The notes beneath the pieces are model-generated. The model was not told the origin of the DNA. It did not search any database and saw nothing but the letters and a program-made list of their open reading frames with translations. A DNA stretch of 64,000 nt from Chryseobacterium bernardetii (lineage in GTDB: Bacteria; Bacteroidota; Bacteroidia; Flavobacteriales; Weeksellaceae): positions 5,254,635 to 5,318,634 of the forward strand of contig NZ_CP033932.1 of assembly GCF_003815975.1 (NCBI RefSeq), given 5' to 3'. Position numbers and translations under genes: made by a program. Within the stretch, counting starts at the first letter, position 1. Every line of letters begins with the position of its first letter. Shown here one piece after another: positions 16,701-25,891 of this stretch.

Positions 16701-18509
16701 TTAATTTTCTTTAAGAGTATTCACCAGTTTATCAAGATTTAAGCTTCGTGCTGAAGCATCAAAAATTTCACGGTAGGTACCTTCTTTATTATAAAGCTCA
16801 TCATGGGTTCCATTTTCCACTACTCTTCCTTTCTTCATCACATAAATGGTATCAGAATCCAGAATCTGAGATAAGGAATGGGAAATAATGATAACGGTTC
16901 TCCCCTCCTTAATGGCATCCAGAGAGTTTTTGATCTGTTCCGTAGCAATAGCATCCAAACTTGCTGTAGGCTCATCCAGAAATATAATTGGCGGATTCTT
17001 CAGAAACAGCCTTGCAATGGCAATTCTCTGCTGCTGTCCTCCTGAAAGCTGAGTAGCATCATGCTGATACCCGGTAGGGAGATCCAAGATCTGATCATGA
17101 AGGTATGCTTTTTTAGCGGCTTCCTGAATTTCATCAAAGCTTGCATTCATATCTCCATAGCGGATATTGTCTTCAATACTTCCCTGAAAAATATGATTTT
17201 TCTGAAGAACCAGCCCAAGATCTCTTCTCAAAAATGTATTCTCATATTCATTTAAATTCACTCCATCCAGCAGAATTTCTCCTGAATCCGGCAGGTAAAA
17301 TTTACACAGAAGATTAATAATTGTTGATTTCCCGGCTCCACTTAACCCTACTAATGCTGTTGTTTTTCCATTTTCAATTTTCATAGAAACATTATGCAAT
17401 GCTTGTGTTCCGTTAGGATAAGTAAAGTTTACATTTTTAAGTTCAAAAGTTCCTTTGATTTTTTTCTCCACAAAACTTCCGCTCGGTTCTGTTTCATTAT
17501 CGGCATTAAGAATATCAAAATACCCTTCCGCATAGATCATGGCATCATTCATATCATCATAAATCCTGTGCAATTGACGGATGGGCGCTGAAACGTTATT
17601 GAAAAGCATAATATGAAGCATAATGGCCCCAATGGTCATTTGCTGATCGAGTACCAGATACACTGTGAGAAGAATAATCAGTACCACCCCGAACTGTTCA
17701 ATGAAAGTTTTTAGTCCGTCATAGATAAAGTTAGTTCTTCTGGTGAACATCTGGCTTTCCATCAGCTCCATCTGGAGGTCATATTGTTTTTTGCCTTCAA
17801 ATTTTTCACGGACAAAGCTTTTAATCACCATAATGGAATTTACAAGATTCAATAGACCTGAAGTTTTCTTTTCTCTCTGATTTCTGAGCTGCCGGCGCAC
17901 TCCGCTTAGTTTTTTAGCCTGTAGTGAACTTATATAAAAATAGATCGGAACAATGATTGTAGAAACTATTCCCACGTACACATTCTGCATGTACATAATG
18001 ATGAGTGCAATGATGGCATTGGAAAAAAGCGGAAGAATATCAATAAAGAAATTCTGAACAAGTTTTGTTAAGCTTTCAATTCCACGGTCAATCCTTATCT
18101 GTAGTTTTCCGGATTCATGGTTTTCGTCGTTGAAGTAAGCTACACGGTAGGTTAAGATTTTATCAATTGCAGATTGAGCCAGAACGGAACTTACGTTAAT
18201 CCTTATTTTTTCCCCATAAAATTTCTGACCGAAGTTGATAAAAATATTCAGCAACTCTTTTCCCAATAAAATAATGGAAATAATAATGAGGATATGAATT
18301 CCCTCTGTCATCGGATGGGGAAGATGAGTTAGTTTTGTAACCTCATCTACTGTATATTTAAGAACTATAGGGTTAACCTGCGCTGCCAGAGCTCCGAGAA
18401 AAGTGAGAAACAATGTTCCGTAGATCATTAACCGGTAAGGTCTGATAAATGGAACAAGCTGTTTATAAATCCCAAATAAAGTAACTGTTCTGTTGAATGG
18501 TTTTGCCAT
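16701..18509 (-). CDS. ABC exporter, fused membrane and ATPase domains (MsbA/multidrug-like)
   Basis: 602 residues. Six transmembrane helices within 20-310, then the nucleotide-binding domain: Walker A GLSGAGKST (388-396), Q-loop VLQKNHIFQGS (around 435), signature LSGGQ (488-492), Walker B IIFLDEP with Glu513, H-loop ISHS. It works as a homo- or heterodimer to export lipids, drugs or peptides across the inner membrane; the substrate is unknown. It lies between a terminator hairpin upstream and the WYL regulator gene downstream. Confidence 0.9.
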   Translation of the reverse strand: MAKPFNRTVTLFGIYKQLVPFIRPYRLMIYGTLFLTFLGALAAQVNPIVLKYTVDEVTKLTHLPHPMTEGIHILIIISIILLGKELLNIFINFGQKFYGEKIRINVSSVLAQSAIDKILTYRVAYFNDENHESGKLQIRIDRGIESLTKLVQNFFIDILPLFSNAIIALIIMYMQNVYVGIVSTIIVPIYFYISSLQAKKLSGVRRQLRNQREKKTSGLLNLVNSIMVIKSFVREKFEGKKQYDLQMELMESQMFTRRTNFIYDGLKTFIEQFGVVLIILLTVYLVLDQQMTIGAIMLHIMLFNNVSAPIRQLHRIYDDMNDAMIYAEGYFDILNADNETEPSGSFVEKKIKGTFELKNVNFTYPNGTQALHNVSMKIENGKTTALVGLSGAGKSTIINLLCKFYLPDSGEILLDGVNLNEYENTFLRRDLGLVLQKNHIFQGSIEDNIRYGDMNASFDEIQEAAKKAYLHDQILDLPTGYQHDATQLSGGQQQRIAIARLFLKNPPIIFLDEPTASLDAIATEQIKNSLDAIKEGRTVIIISHSLSQILDSDTIYVMKKGRVVENGTHDELYNKEGTYREIFDASARSLNLDKLVNTLKEN

Positions 18510-18527
18510 AGGAATTATTTAAACTGA

Positions 18528-18565
18528 AAAAACGTACCGTTTCGAAAAGAAAAAGGTACGTTTTT
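18528..18565 (-). terminator. Terminator between lptB and the ABC exporter gene
   Basis: CGTACC (18533-18538) pairs with GGTACG (18555-18560), extended by an A-run on the left and T-run on the right; 16-base loop. T-runs on both strands. Confidence 0.65.
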
Positions 18566-18597
18566 ATTATTATTTTTAACTATTAATTCTTTAACTT

Positions 18598-19659
18598 TTA
18601 TCCTTCATACATATATGTTGTAAGATAATGAAGCTCAGGCTTGCTTACTTTTTTAGATTCTGCCTCTGCCTGCTCCAGAGAATATTGTGAATTGATCTCC
18701 TTTTTCTGGAAAACAAATGAGTTATTTGCATTCTTATCCACTACTTCGTTAAAGATATGTTCAATCTCAGAATTAGCCAATGAAGCAAAACTGATATCTT
18801 CAAAACCGTACATCAGTCTCAGATCATCGTATTCTTTAAAATTTTCATCTACAAATCCCTGCAGCAGGGGTTTTGAATCAAAATTACCTGCCCAGATATT
18901 GTAGGCATATTTTTTCTTCTTTGGTTTGTCTAAAATACTCTGATATACGAAGTTTTCTCCAAGATAAGCTTCTCTTACCTGCGGGTCATTGGCTAAGTCT
19001 TCCGGAAGACCTTCTTTAAGGATCTTTCCTTCAAACATAATATAAGTTTTGTTAGTAATGGCGAGGGTCTGCTGTACGTTGTGATCAGTAATCAGAATTC
19101 CGATATTTTTATCTACAAGACTTCTTACAATCTTTTGAATATCTTCCACCGCAATAGGGTCTACCCCGGCAAAAGGTTCATCCAGAAGGATAAAATTCGG
19201 GCTTGTAGCCAGACAACGGGCAATTTCTGTTCTACGTCTTTCTCCTCCGGAAAGAAGATCCCCTCTGTTTTTACGAACGTGCTGTAAAGAAAATTCCTCA
19301 ATCAGTTCATCACATTTGATCTGCTGTTCCCGTTTTGAAAGTTTCGTCAGCTGCAATACTCCCATGATGTTTTCCTCTACAGACAATTTTCTGAAAACTG
19401 AGGCTTCCTGCGCCAGATACCCGATTCCTTTTTGAGCTCTTCGGTACATGGCATCCGTAGTAATCTCCTGTTTATCAAGGAAAATTTTTCCTGAAGTAGG
19501 CTTAACCAACCCTACGATCATATAAAACGATGTGGTCTTTCCTGCTCCGTTAGGACCAAGCAAACCTACAATTTCTCCCTGCTGAACCTGTACAGAAACG
19601 CCTTTTACAACTTTTTTAGGACCGTATTCTTTGATTAAGTTTTCTCCTCGTAAAATCAT
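18598..19659 (-). CDS. lptB: LPS-export ABC transporter ATPase LptB with C-terminal extension
   Basis: 353 residues. Residues 1-238 are a canonical LptB: Walker A GPNGAGKTT (Lys41), LAQEASVFRKLSVEENI Q-loop region, signature LSGGERRR, Walker B FILLDEPFAGVDP, H-loop ITDHN. With LptFG it drives LPS extraction from the inner membrane. LptB is normally about 240 residues; here about 115 extra residues follow, starting with a basic patch (KPKKKKYAY), with no recognisable domain. The start is fixed by the family N-terminus; the -7 element abuts it. Confidence 0.92.
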   Translation of the reverse strand: MILRGENLIKEYGPKKVVKGVSVQVQQGEIVGLLGPNGAGKTTSFYMIVGLVKPTSGKIFLDKQEITTDAMYRRAQKGIGYLAQEASVFRKLSVEENIMGVLQLTKLSKREQQIKCDELIEEFSLQHVRKNRGDLLSGGERRRTEIARCLATSPNFILLDEPFAGVDPIAVEDIQKIVRSLVDKNIGILITDHNVQQTLAITNKTYIMFEGKILKEGLPEDLANDPQVREAYLGENFVYQSILDKPKKKKYAYNIWAGNFDSKPLLQGFVDENFKEYDDLRLMYGFEDISFASLANSEIEHIFNEVVDKNANNSFVFQKKEINSQYSLEQAEAESKKVSKPELHYLTTYMYEG

Positions 19660-19663
19660 AAGG

Positions 19664-19671
19664 CAAATATA
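19664..19671 (-). promoter_or_regulatory. Putative -7 element directly before lptB (possible leaderless mRNA)
   Basis: TATATTTG on the minus strand ends four bases before the ATG. With the usual distance to the start of transcription, the mRNA would begin at or next to the start codon. Confidence 0.5.
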
Positions 19672-19810
19672 TCAAAAATATAAATTCTCTTTACATCAAT
19701 ATAAATTTGTTATATGAAAATCTAACCCTGGCCACTTTCAGTTGATGTAACTTTTATTGATTTTAAACTACTTATTGTAAAAACATTCAATCAATTACAA
19801 ATACTAAGAA

Positions 19811-20107
19811 ATGGAAAATTACGGTTATACAAAGAATGATAATACCGGGAGTCAACAGCAGAACAATATTCCTTACCGTTCAGAAAAAAAACTTCCCGCA
19901 GCTTTATTGGGTATTCTTGTAGGATGGCTGGCTCTAAACAAATTTTATCTCGGATATACCAAAGAAGGAATTATCCAGTTGGTTCTAAACCTTGTTACCT
20001 GTGGCGTTGCTTCTGTTATCCCTTTTATTGAAGGCATCATCTATCTCTGTATGGATGACAGACAGTTTGATGATACTTATGTCTATGGAAGAAAGCCATG
20101 GCTGTAA
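19811..20107 (+). CDS. TM2-domain membrane protein
   Basis: 98 residues. A polar N-terminus of about 35 residues precedes two transmembrane helices (LPAALLGILVGWLALNKFYLG and a second at about 58-82) joined by the short turn YTKEGIIQ, which is the TM2 domain. The conserved KFYLG and the acidic stretch after helix two are present. Function of bacterial TM2 proteins is not established. Single gene, convergent with hemB across a shared terminator. Confidence 0.85.
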   Translation: MENYGYTKNDNTGSQQQNNIPYRSEKKLPAALLGILVGWLALNKFYLGYTKEGIIQLVLNLVTCGVASVIPFIEGIIYLCMDDRQFDDTYVYGRKPWL

Positions 20108-20192
20108 ATCAATATTTATTTTGCCGATAGCTACCTTTTTGATGCTGGAGGCAATATCCCCTATTAATCCAAAAGATTCTGTTTGCTTTGAT

Positions 20193-20227
20193 AAAAAAAT
20201 AGACTGTCTTTCTAACAGTCTATTTTT
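20193..20227. terminator. Bidirectional terminator between TM2 gene and hemB
   Basis: Fourteen-bp stem (AAAAAATAGACTGT with ACAGTCTATTTTTT) with a 7-base loop; T-runs on both strands. Confidence 0.85.
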
Positions 20228-20241
20228 TATTTACAATTCTT

Positions 20242-21231
20242 TTATTTATTTAAAATCATTGCCGCTTCTTTGGCAAAATAAGTGAAGATCATGTCTGCCC
20301 CTGCTCTTTTGAAACAGGTAAGATTTTCAATGATCGTCTTATCATTATCCAGCCAGCCGTTCTGAACCGCAGCTTTCACCATCGCATATTCACCACTTAC
20401 ATTATAAACAGCAATCGGAAGATCAATTGCTTCACGTACTTTAGAAACAATATCCAGATAAGGAAGTCCCGGTTTAATCATAATAACGTCTGCCCCTTCA
20501 TCAATATCTTTAAATACTTCGTTTAAAGCTTCGCGGGAATTGTGGAAATCCATCTGGTAAGTCTTTTTATCTTTAGGAATTTCAACATCTGCTTTCGGGG
20601 CACTGTCTAAAGCGCTTCTGAAAGGCCCATAGAAAGAACTTGCGTATTTTGCAGCATAACTTACGATACCAACATCTGTAAACCCGCTTTCTTCCAATGC
20701 TTCACGGATTACCTGCACTCTGCCATCCATCATATCACTTGGAGCTACAAGATCTGCTCCTGCTTCCGCATGAGATACTGACATTTTTGCCAATGCCTCA
20801 TTGGTAGCATCATTTAATATTTTCCCGTTTTCAATAATTCCGTCATGTCCGTAGATTGAATAAGGGTCTAAAGCAACATCAGGCATGACCACCATTCCAG
20901 GAACAGCGTCTTTAATAGCTTTGATGGTATTCTGCATTAATCCGTTCTTGTTCCAAGCTTCTTTTCCGGTATTGTCTTTCAGGTTTTCAGACACCTTCAT
21001 GTATAAATTGACAGCTTTTACGCCTAAAGAAAATAATTCCTTACATTCTTTCACTGTTAAATCTATGCTTCGCCTGAAAATCCCTGGCATCGACGGGATC
21101 GGTTCCTGCATGTTTTCGCCCTCCATTACGAAGATCGGCATTACAAAATCATCAGTTGTAAGCACATTTTCTCTTACCAAACTTCTGATAGATTCATTAA
21201 CTCTAAGTCTTCTATTTCTTGAATGTATCAT
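20242..21231 (-). CDS. hemB: Porphobilinogen synthase (5-aminolevulinate dehydratase), magnesium-type
   Basis: 329 residues, full length. It condenses two 5-aminolevulinate molecules to porphobilinogen in haem synthesis. Both Schiff-base lysines are visible: Lys195 (YAAKYASSFYGPF) and Lys253 (MIKPGLPYLD). At the metal loop 118-131 the zinc enzymes carry three cysteines; here it reads DVALDPY...GHDG with none, the pattern of zinc-independent, magnesium-stimulated enzymes of plants and many bacteria. Divergent from a T9SS-tail protein. Confidence 0.95.
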   Translation of the reverse strand: MIHSRNRRLRVNESIRSLVRENVLTTDDFVMPIFVMEGENMQEPIPSMPGIFRRSIDLTVKECKELFSLGVKAVNLYMKVSENLKDNTGKEAWNKNGLMQNTIKAIKDAVPGMVVMPDVALDPYSIYGHDGIIENGKILNDATNEALAKMSVSHAEAGADLVAPSDMMDGRVQVIREALEESGFTDVGIVSYAAKYASSFYGPFRSALDSAPKADVEIPKDKKTYQMDFHNSREALNEVFKDIDEGADVIMIKPGLPYLDIVSKVREAIDLPIAVYNVSGEYAMVKAAVQNGWLDNDKTIIENLTCFKRAGADMIFTYFAKEAAMILNK

Positions 21232-21259
21232 TTTGGAATACTTTTTGAATAAGTTTTTA

Positions 21260-21267
21260 CAAATTTA
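21260..21267 (-). promoter_or_regulatory. Putative -7 promoter element for hemB
   Basis: TAAATTTG on the minus strand, 28 bases before the ATG. No convincing -33 box. Confidence 0.45.
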
Positions 21268-21289
21268 CTACAACTTATACAAAAAACTA

Positions 21290-21320
21290 TTGTATGAAAT
21301 TGTAGGATTTGTTATATTTG
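21290..21320 (+). promoter_or_regulatory. Promoter of the T9SS-tail protein gene
   Basis: TTG (21290-21292), 20-base spacer, TATATTTG (21313-21320); the ATG follows 29 bases on. Good match to the flavobacterial consensus. Confidence 0.65.
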
Positions 21321-21349
21321 TTATATATATTCGAGAAATTATAAATTTG

Positions 21350-21700
21350 ATGAAAAAACTTTTACTTTTATTTCTATTTGTAGGCACTTTTGTTGGTTTT
21401 TCCAACAATTTACAAGCTCAGCTTAGAGAGCCGGGTTCCATCACTCAGAAAGCAGATGATGGTGTTTTGCTTGCCTATCCAAATCCTGCAAAGGATTTCC
21501 TTATTATTAAGGCAAAAGATTCTTCTTTAAGGATCAAAAGTGTGACTTTTTATTCTATTTTGGGTATGCAGGTTGCCAATTATACAGTCAATATGAATTC
21601 CGGAGAGATTAATATTGAAAAATTAAAACCCGGAAAATATCTGATCCGTTATATTTTGAGCGACAATACACAAAAAGTTACTCAAATCGTGAAACAATAA
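21350..21700 (+). CDS. Small secreted protein consisting mainly of a T9SS type-A sorting domain
   Basis: 116 residues from ATG 21350. The frame is open further upstream, but an earlier start would run through the hemB promoter region and bury the signal peptide. Signal peptide 1-24 (MKKLLLLFLFVGTF...LQAQ). From about residue 40 the sequence is a type-A C-terminal sorting domain: YPNPAKDFLIIKA, then SVTFYSILGMQV, then LKPGKYLIRY and a Lys-rich KVTQIVKQ end. Only about 20 residues lie between signal and tail, so there is almost no cargo. It would be exported by Sec and recognised by the T9SS. Confidence 0.85.
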   Translation: MKKLLLLFLFVGTFVGFSNNLQAQLREPGSITQKADDGVLLAYPNPAKDFLIIKAKDSSLRIKSVTFYSILGMQVANYTVNMNSGEINIEKLKPGKYLIRYILSDNTQKVTQIVKQ

Positions 21701-21706
21701 ATTAAT

Positions 21707-21733
21707 ATCCTGATAATCATCAGGATTTTTTCT
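21707..21733 (+). terminator. Terminator of the T9SS-tail protein gene
   Basis: Eight-bp stem ATCCTGAT/ATCAGGAT, 4-base loop, T-rich end. Confidence 0.85.
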
Positions 21734-21805
21734 TTTATAACAATCTCTTTTAATATTTCCGTAACTTTAAGCACTTTTTTCTACTAATTGTAAAAAAATA
21801 ACTTA

Positions 21806-22717
21806 ATGCTAAAAGCTGAACATATTAAAAAGACCTATAATGCCGGAAAAAAGGTCGCACTGGATGATTTCAGCATCCATGTTCCCAAAGGAAGTATTTA
21901 CGGACTTTTAGGACCCAACGGAGCCGGAAAAACCTCATTTATCCGTATCATCAATCAAATTACCCAGGCAGACTCCGGAGAAATCTTAATCAACGGACAA
22001 AAGCTGAACCCCAGCCACATTAAAGATATTGGTTATATGCCTGAAGAAAGAGGGCTGTATAAGAATATGAGCGTAGGTGATCAGATCCTGTATTTCGGAG
22101 AGCTGAAAGGGATGAGTAAAAATGACGCCCTGAATGAAGCGAAAAAATGGTTTGAAAAGCTGAATATCGACCAATGGTGGAAGAAAAAGCTTTCTGAACT
22201 TTCTAAGGGGATGGCACAAAAGATCCAGTTTGTGGTAACCGTACTGCACAGGCCCCATCTTTTAATCCTTGATGAACCTTTCTCAGGTTTCGATCCTGTG
22301 AATGCCAACCTAATTAAAGACCAGATTATTGATCTTAAGAATAATGGAACCACCATCATTCTTTCTACCCACAGGATGGAAAGCGTGGAAGAAATGTGTG
22401 ATTATGTGGCGTTAATCAATAATTCAAAGAAGATTATTGACGGAAGAGTTTTTGATGTAAGAGAAAAATTCAAAAAAAATATTTTTGGAATTACGCTTTC
22501 TGAAGTAAACAATGAACAATTGGAAAACTTCAGAAATAAATATGAGATCTTCAACTTTTCCAATGAGAACAGCCTGGTTTCTTTTGACCTGAAAAATGAA
22601 GCAGATCAGAATAATATCCTTCTTGACCTTGTGCATGTAGGGAAAGTAAGGTCATTTGACGAAAGAATTCCTAGTATGAATGAAGTGTTTATTAATGCCG
22701 TAAGTAACCATTCTTAA
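21806..22717 (+). CDS. ABC transporter ATP-binding protein, NatA-like
   Basis: 303 residues. Walker A GPNGAGKTS (Lys42), signature LSKGMAQK (the usual second Gly replaced by Lys), Walker B LLILDEPFSGFDP and H-loop STHRM. The last 80 residues form the DUF4162-type C-terminal domain common in NatA/CcmA-like ATPases. It pairs with the permease gene four bases downstream. Such pairs export sodium, antibiotics or other small molecules; the substrate here is open. Confidence 0.88.
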   Translation: MLKAEHIKKTYNAGKKVALDDFSIHVPKGSIYGLLGPNGAGKTSFIRIINQITQADSGEILINGQKLNPSHIKDIGYMPEERGLYKNMSVGDQILYFGELKGMSKNDALNEAKKWFEKLNIDQWWKKKLSELSKGMAQKIQFVVTVLHRPHLLILDEPFSGFDPVNANLIKDQIIDLKNNGTTIILSTHRMESVEEMCDYVALINNSKKIIDGRVFDVREKFKKNIFGITLSEVNNEQLENFRNKYEIFNFSNENSLVSFDLKNEADQNNILLDLVHVGKVRSFDERIPSMNEVFINAVSNHS

Positions 22718-22721
22718 TTTT

Positions 22722-24032
22722 ATGAAAAATATTTTTTTAATTACAAAGAGGGAGTTTCTTACACAGGTTAAGAAAAAATCCTTTATCATATTGACTTTAC
22801 TGGCTCCAGTTATGATTATTGCTTTTGGGGCAGTGATCGGATTAATGTTTAAAGCCAATGAATCCCACAGTATTATTGAGGTTGTTGATAAAAGTGGTTT
22901 ATTCACTAACCAACTTAAGTCAAATGACAAGCTGAATTATGTGTTTGTTTCTGCTGCAGATGAAAAGTCTAAAATTAATAATTTAAAAGGAAATGAATCT
23001 CTGGATGGAATTTTAATTTTACCGGAATTGAAAGGCCAGAATTACGAAGAACTTGAAACAGGAGCAAGATTGGTTATCAACAGTAAAATGGGCTTTGATA
23101 CCAAACAAAAAATTATTTCCGACATTACCAATGTTGTTAAAAAGGAAAAAATCAAACAATTAGGAATTCAGGAAACTCAACTGAACGATCTTGATAAGAG
23201 TTTCAGCCTGAAAACCATTAACGTTGCTGACAACAACAAAGAGGATTCCGACCTTACTTTTGGGGTAAAATCCGGCCTTAGTATGGTTCTGATGTATGTT
23301 ACCTTTATGTTCATTATCATCTATGGAGTAAGAGTAATGCGAAGTGTTCTGGAGGAAAAGAATAACCGTGTTGTGGAGATCATTATCTCTTCTGTAAAAC
23401 CTTTTGAGCTGATGATGGGTAAAATCCTTGGAGTAACACTGGTTGCGCTTACCCAGTTTCTGATCTGGATCACCATGTCTGTGATTGGCGCTTTGGTTTT
23501 AAATACAGGATTCTCCTCTCTTCAACAGAATGTTCCCGGTGCAAATGAGCAAATTGCCAGTAAGCTGGACATGACACAGCTTGCTACTCAGATTTCCCAC
23601 AGTTTACTGGAACTGAATTTCCCACTGATTATTTTTGTATTCATTGTCTTTTTCCTTTTAGGATATATTTTCTACAGTTCTATTTACGCCGCTATTGGTT
23701 CTGCTGTAGATAATGAAACAGAAACCCAGCAGTTCACTTTATTTGCGATCTTACCATTAACCCTGGGCATGTATGGAAGTTTCTCCTTAATGAACAATCC
23801 TGATGGCCCAATGGGCTTCTGGTTATCTATTATTCCATTTACTTCTCCGGTTGCCATGATTGCCAGAATACCTTTCGGGGTTCCTGCATGGCAGATTGCT
23901 TTATCTATTGTATTATTGCTGGCAACAACTGTCTTTATGATATTCCTTGCCGGAAAAATTTACCGTGTAGGAATCCTGATGTACGGAAATAAAGCTACTT
24001 TAAAGGAACTTTGGAAGTGGATTAAGGGCTAA
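22722..24032 (+). CDS. ABC-2 type permease, NatB-like
   Basis: 436 residues. One N-terminal helix (about 20-42), a large external domain (about 45-180), then a cluster of five or six membrane helices from about 185 to the end. The motif VRVMRSVLEEKNNRVVEIIISSVKP (shown here in parts: RSVLEEKNNR and VEIIISS) is the conserved cytoplasmic segment of NatB/YhaP permeases. Directly follows its ATPase, so the two are co-transcribed. Confidence 0.87.
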   Translation: MKNIFLITKREFLTQVKKKSFIILTLLAPVMIIAFGAVIGLMFKANESHSIIEVVDKSGLFTNQLKSNDKLNYVFVSAADEKSKINNLKGNESLDGILILPELKGQNYEELETGARLVINSKMGFDTKQKIISDITNVVKKEKIKQLGIQETQLNDLDKSFSLKTINVADNNKEDSDLTFGVKSGLSMVLMYVTFMFIIIYGVRVMRSVLEEKNNRVVEIIISSVKPFELMMGKILGVTLVALTQFLIWITMSVIGALVLNTGFSSLQQNVPGANEQIASKLDMTQLATQISHSLLELNFPLIIFVFIVFFLLGYIFYSSIYAAIGSAVDNETETQQFTLFAILPLTLGMYGSFSLMNNPDGPMGFWLSIIPFTSPVAMIARIPFGVPAWQIALSIVLLLATTVFMIFLAGKIYRVGILMYGNKATLKELWKWIKG

Positions 24033-24070
24033 CCTTCTGCACAAAATACTTATAAAAAACAATTTAAAGG

Positions 24071-24102
24071 GCAAATTTACTTATCTGTGAATTTGCTTTT
24101 TT
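24071..24102 (+). terminator. Terminator of the NatAB-like operon
   Basis: Seven-bp stem GCAAATT/AATTTGC with a 12-base loop and six T's. Confidence 0.7.
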
Positions 24103-24181
24103 ATTCTAAAATATAAATTCACGATATCTGATAAGAGTGAGTTTAGATTTGATTCAAAGTCTTTGATTGTATTCTTTGTTT

Positions 24182-24219
24182 CAAAAAAGAAATCCCGGAA
24201 AATAGTTCCGGGATTTCTT
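24182..24219 (-). terminator. Terminator at the end of the lipid A / sucD gene run
   Basis: Fourteen-bp stem (AAGAAATCCCGGAA with TTCCGGGATTTCTT), 5-base loop, T-run on the minus strand. It lies 23 bases past the barrel gene's stop. Confidence 0.9.
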
Positions 24220-24241
24220 ATTATTTTCTGAATAAAATCTT

Positions 24242-24913
24242 TTATTTGAATATATAGCTTAAGGTAAGAGCTATCACCTGTTCAGATTTTTTCTTATCTG
24301 TTCCTTTGGTTTCTTTTTTCAGACCAGGATAGGTATCTCCAAGACCTAAGTCATATTTTAAGGCTAATTCAAGTTGCCTCTTATAGCTATATCCTATTCC
24401 TAATCCTATTCCCCAGTTAAAGCTGTTTGCTTTTCCATTTACGCCTGCTGGTTGTGAAGGGTCAGTAACATCCGGATCATAGTAAGGTCTTTTTGCAGGA
24501 ACATCTTTAACATTTTGGCTCAGCAAAAAGTTAAATCTAGGTCCTAACAGTCCAAAGAATTCAGATTCTGCCTCTGAAAAATACCCTTTGAAATAAAGCG
24601 GTACACTCAGATAGTTATTAGCATATACAGCATTATAACCATCTACATTCTTAGCATCACTATCTTTACCTGTTTCTCCAGCCCCATAGTATAGAACTTC
24701 AGGCTGAATATAAAACTGGTTTGCCTTTCCTATGGGAATTAAAGCCAAAGCTCCACCCTGAAAGGTGTATCTTGGACCTGAAGGATTATGGGCATTTGAT
24801 ACTCTGGAATAGTTTAATCCGGCAGTAACCCCGAATCTTGTATCTTTCCACTGCACTTGTGCAAAGGATAAAACAGAGAGAGTTAAAGCTGAGGTTAATA
24901 AAAGTTTTTTCAT
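24242..24913 (-). CDS. Small outer-membrane beta-barrel protein (PorT-like family)
   Basis: 223 residues. Signal peptide 1-18 (ending LSFAQ). The rest is an eight-strand-type barrel: alternating strands such as FGVTAGLNYSRV, FYIQPEVLYYG, LSVPLYFKGYF and the closing VIALTLSYIF, which ends Phe-Lys. This is the OMP_b-brl_2/porin-family pattern; PorT itself is a T9SS component, but family resemblance alone does not make this PorT. It starts 15 bases after sucD ends, so it is probably on the same transcript. Confidence 0.8.
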   Translation of the reverse strand: MKKLLLTSALTLSVLSFAQVQWKDTRFGVTAGLNYSRVSNAHNPSGPRYTFQGGALALIPIGKANQFYIQPEVLYYGAGETGKDSDAKNVDGYNAVYANNYLSVPLYFKGYFSEAESEFFGLLGPRFNFLLSQNVKDVPAKRPYYDPDVTDPSQPAGVNGKANSFNWGIGLGIGYSYKRQLELALKYDLGLGDTYPGLKKETKGTDKKKSEQVIALTLSYIFK

Positions 24914-24928
24914 ATTGTTTGTTTTATA

Positions 24929-25801
24929 TTATCCTAGAATTTTTGCTACAGTAGCACCGATATCAGCAGGAGAATCAACAACGTTGATACCATTCTCTCT
25001 CATGATCTCCATTTTTGCCTGAGCTGTATCTTCTGCACCACCTACAATAGCACCAGCATGTCCCATTGTTCTTCCTTTTGGAGCTGTTTGCCCAGCAATA
25101 AATCCTACAACCGGCTTAGTAGATCCGCTAGCTTTATACCATCTAGCAGCTTCAGCTTCTAATCCACCACCAATTTCACCAATCATTACAACAGCTTCAG
25201 TTTCAGGATCGTTGATGAATAATTCAAGAGCTTCTCTTGTAGTAGTTCCGATAATTGGGTCACCACCGATACCGATAGCTGTAGAAATACCGTAACCTGC
25301 TCTTACTACCTGATCAGCAGCTTCGTAAGTAAGTGTACCTGATTTTGAAACGATACCTACTTTACCTTTTTTGAAAACGAAACCTGGCATAATACCAATT
25401 TTAGCTTCTTCAGAAGTAATGATTCCAGGGCAGTTTGGTCCGATTAATCTGCAGTCTCTGTCAGCGATATAAGATTTTACTTTTACCATATCAGCTACAG
25501 GAATACCTTCAGTAATACATACAATTACTTTGATCCCTGCTTCAGCAGCTTCCATGATAGCGTCTGCTGCAAATGCCGGTGGTACGAAAATAATACTTAC
25601 GTTTGCTCCTGCTTTTTCAACAGCGTCAGCTACTGTGTTGAATACAGGCTTTCCTAAGTGCTCGCTTCCTCCTTTTCCTGGAGTAACACCACCTACTACG
25701 TTTGTTCCGTATTCAATCATCTGGCTAGCATGGAAAGTACCTTCGTTCCCTGTAAATCCTTGTACAATTACTTTAGAATCTTTGTTTACTAAAATTGACA
25801 T
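24929..25801 (-). CDS. sucD: Succinyl-CoA synthetase alpha subunit
   Basis: 290 residues, full length. With the beta subunit it interconverts succinyl-CoA and succinate with NDP phosphorylation (TCA cycle). The N-terminal CoA-binding Rossmann domain ([12 protein letters not shown]) and the phospho-histidine motif ([11 protein letters not shown], His about 245) are present. sucC, often adjacent elsewhere, is not in the window. A -7 element at 25844-25851 suggests it can be transcribed apart from the lipid A genes. Confidence 0.96.
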   Translation of the reverse strand: MSILVNKDSKVIVQGFTGNEGTFHASQMIEYGTNVVGGVTPGKGGSEHLGKPVFNTVADAVEKAGANVSIIFVPPAFAADAIMEAAEAGIKVIVCITEGIPVADMVKVKSYIADRDCRLIGPNCPGIITSEEAKIGIMPGFVFKKGKVGIVSKSGTLTYEAADQVVRAGYGISTAIGIGGDPIIGTTTREALELFINDPETEAVVMIGEIGGGLEAEAARWYKASGSTKPVVGFIAGQTAPKGRTMGHAGAIVGGAEDTAQAKMEIMRENGINVVDSPADIGATVAKILG

Positions 25802-25843
25802 TTTATTGTTGTTTTAATTTATTTATTATTTTATTAATGCTCA

Positions 25844-25851
25844 CAAATTTA
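25844..25851 (-). promoter_or_regulatory. Putative -7 promoter element for sucD
   Basis: TAAATTTG on the minus strand, 43 bases before the ATG. No clear -33 box. Confidence 0.45.
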
Positions 25852-25891
25852 CTCAAATTTCTTTGATTTTAGATAAAACCTTTTGAATTGT

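Noticed and set aside
20885-21349. N-terminal extension of the T9SS-tail ORF
   Set aside because: It overlaps hemB on the other strand and the intergenic promoters; the signal peptide starts at 21350.
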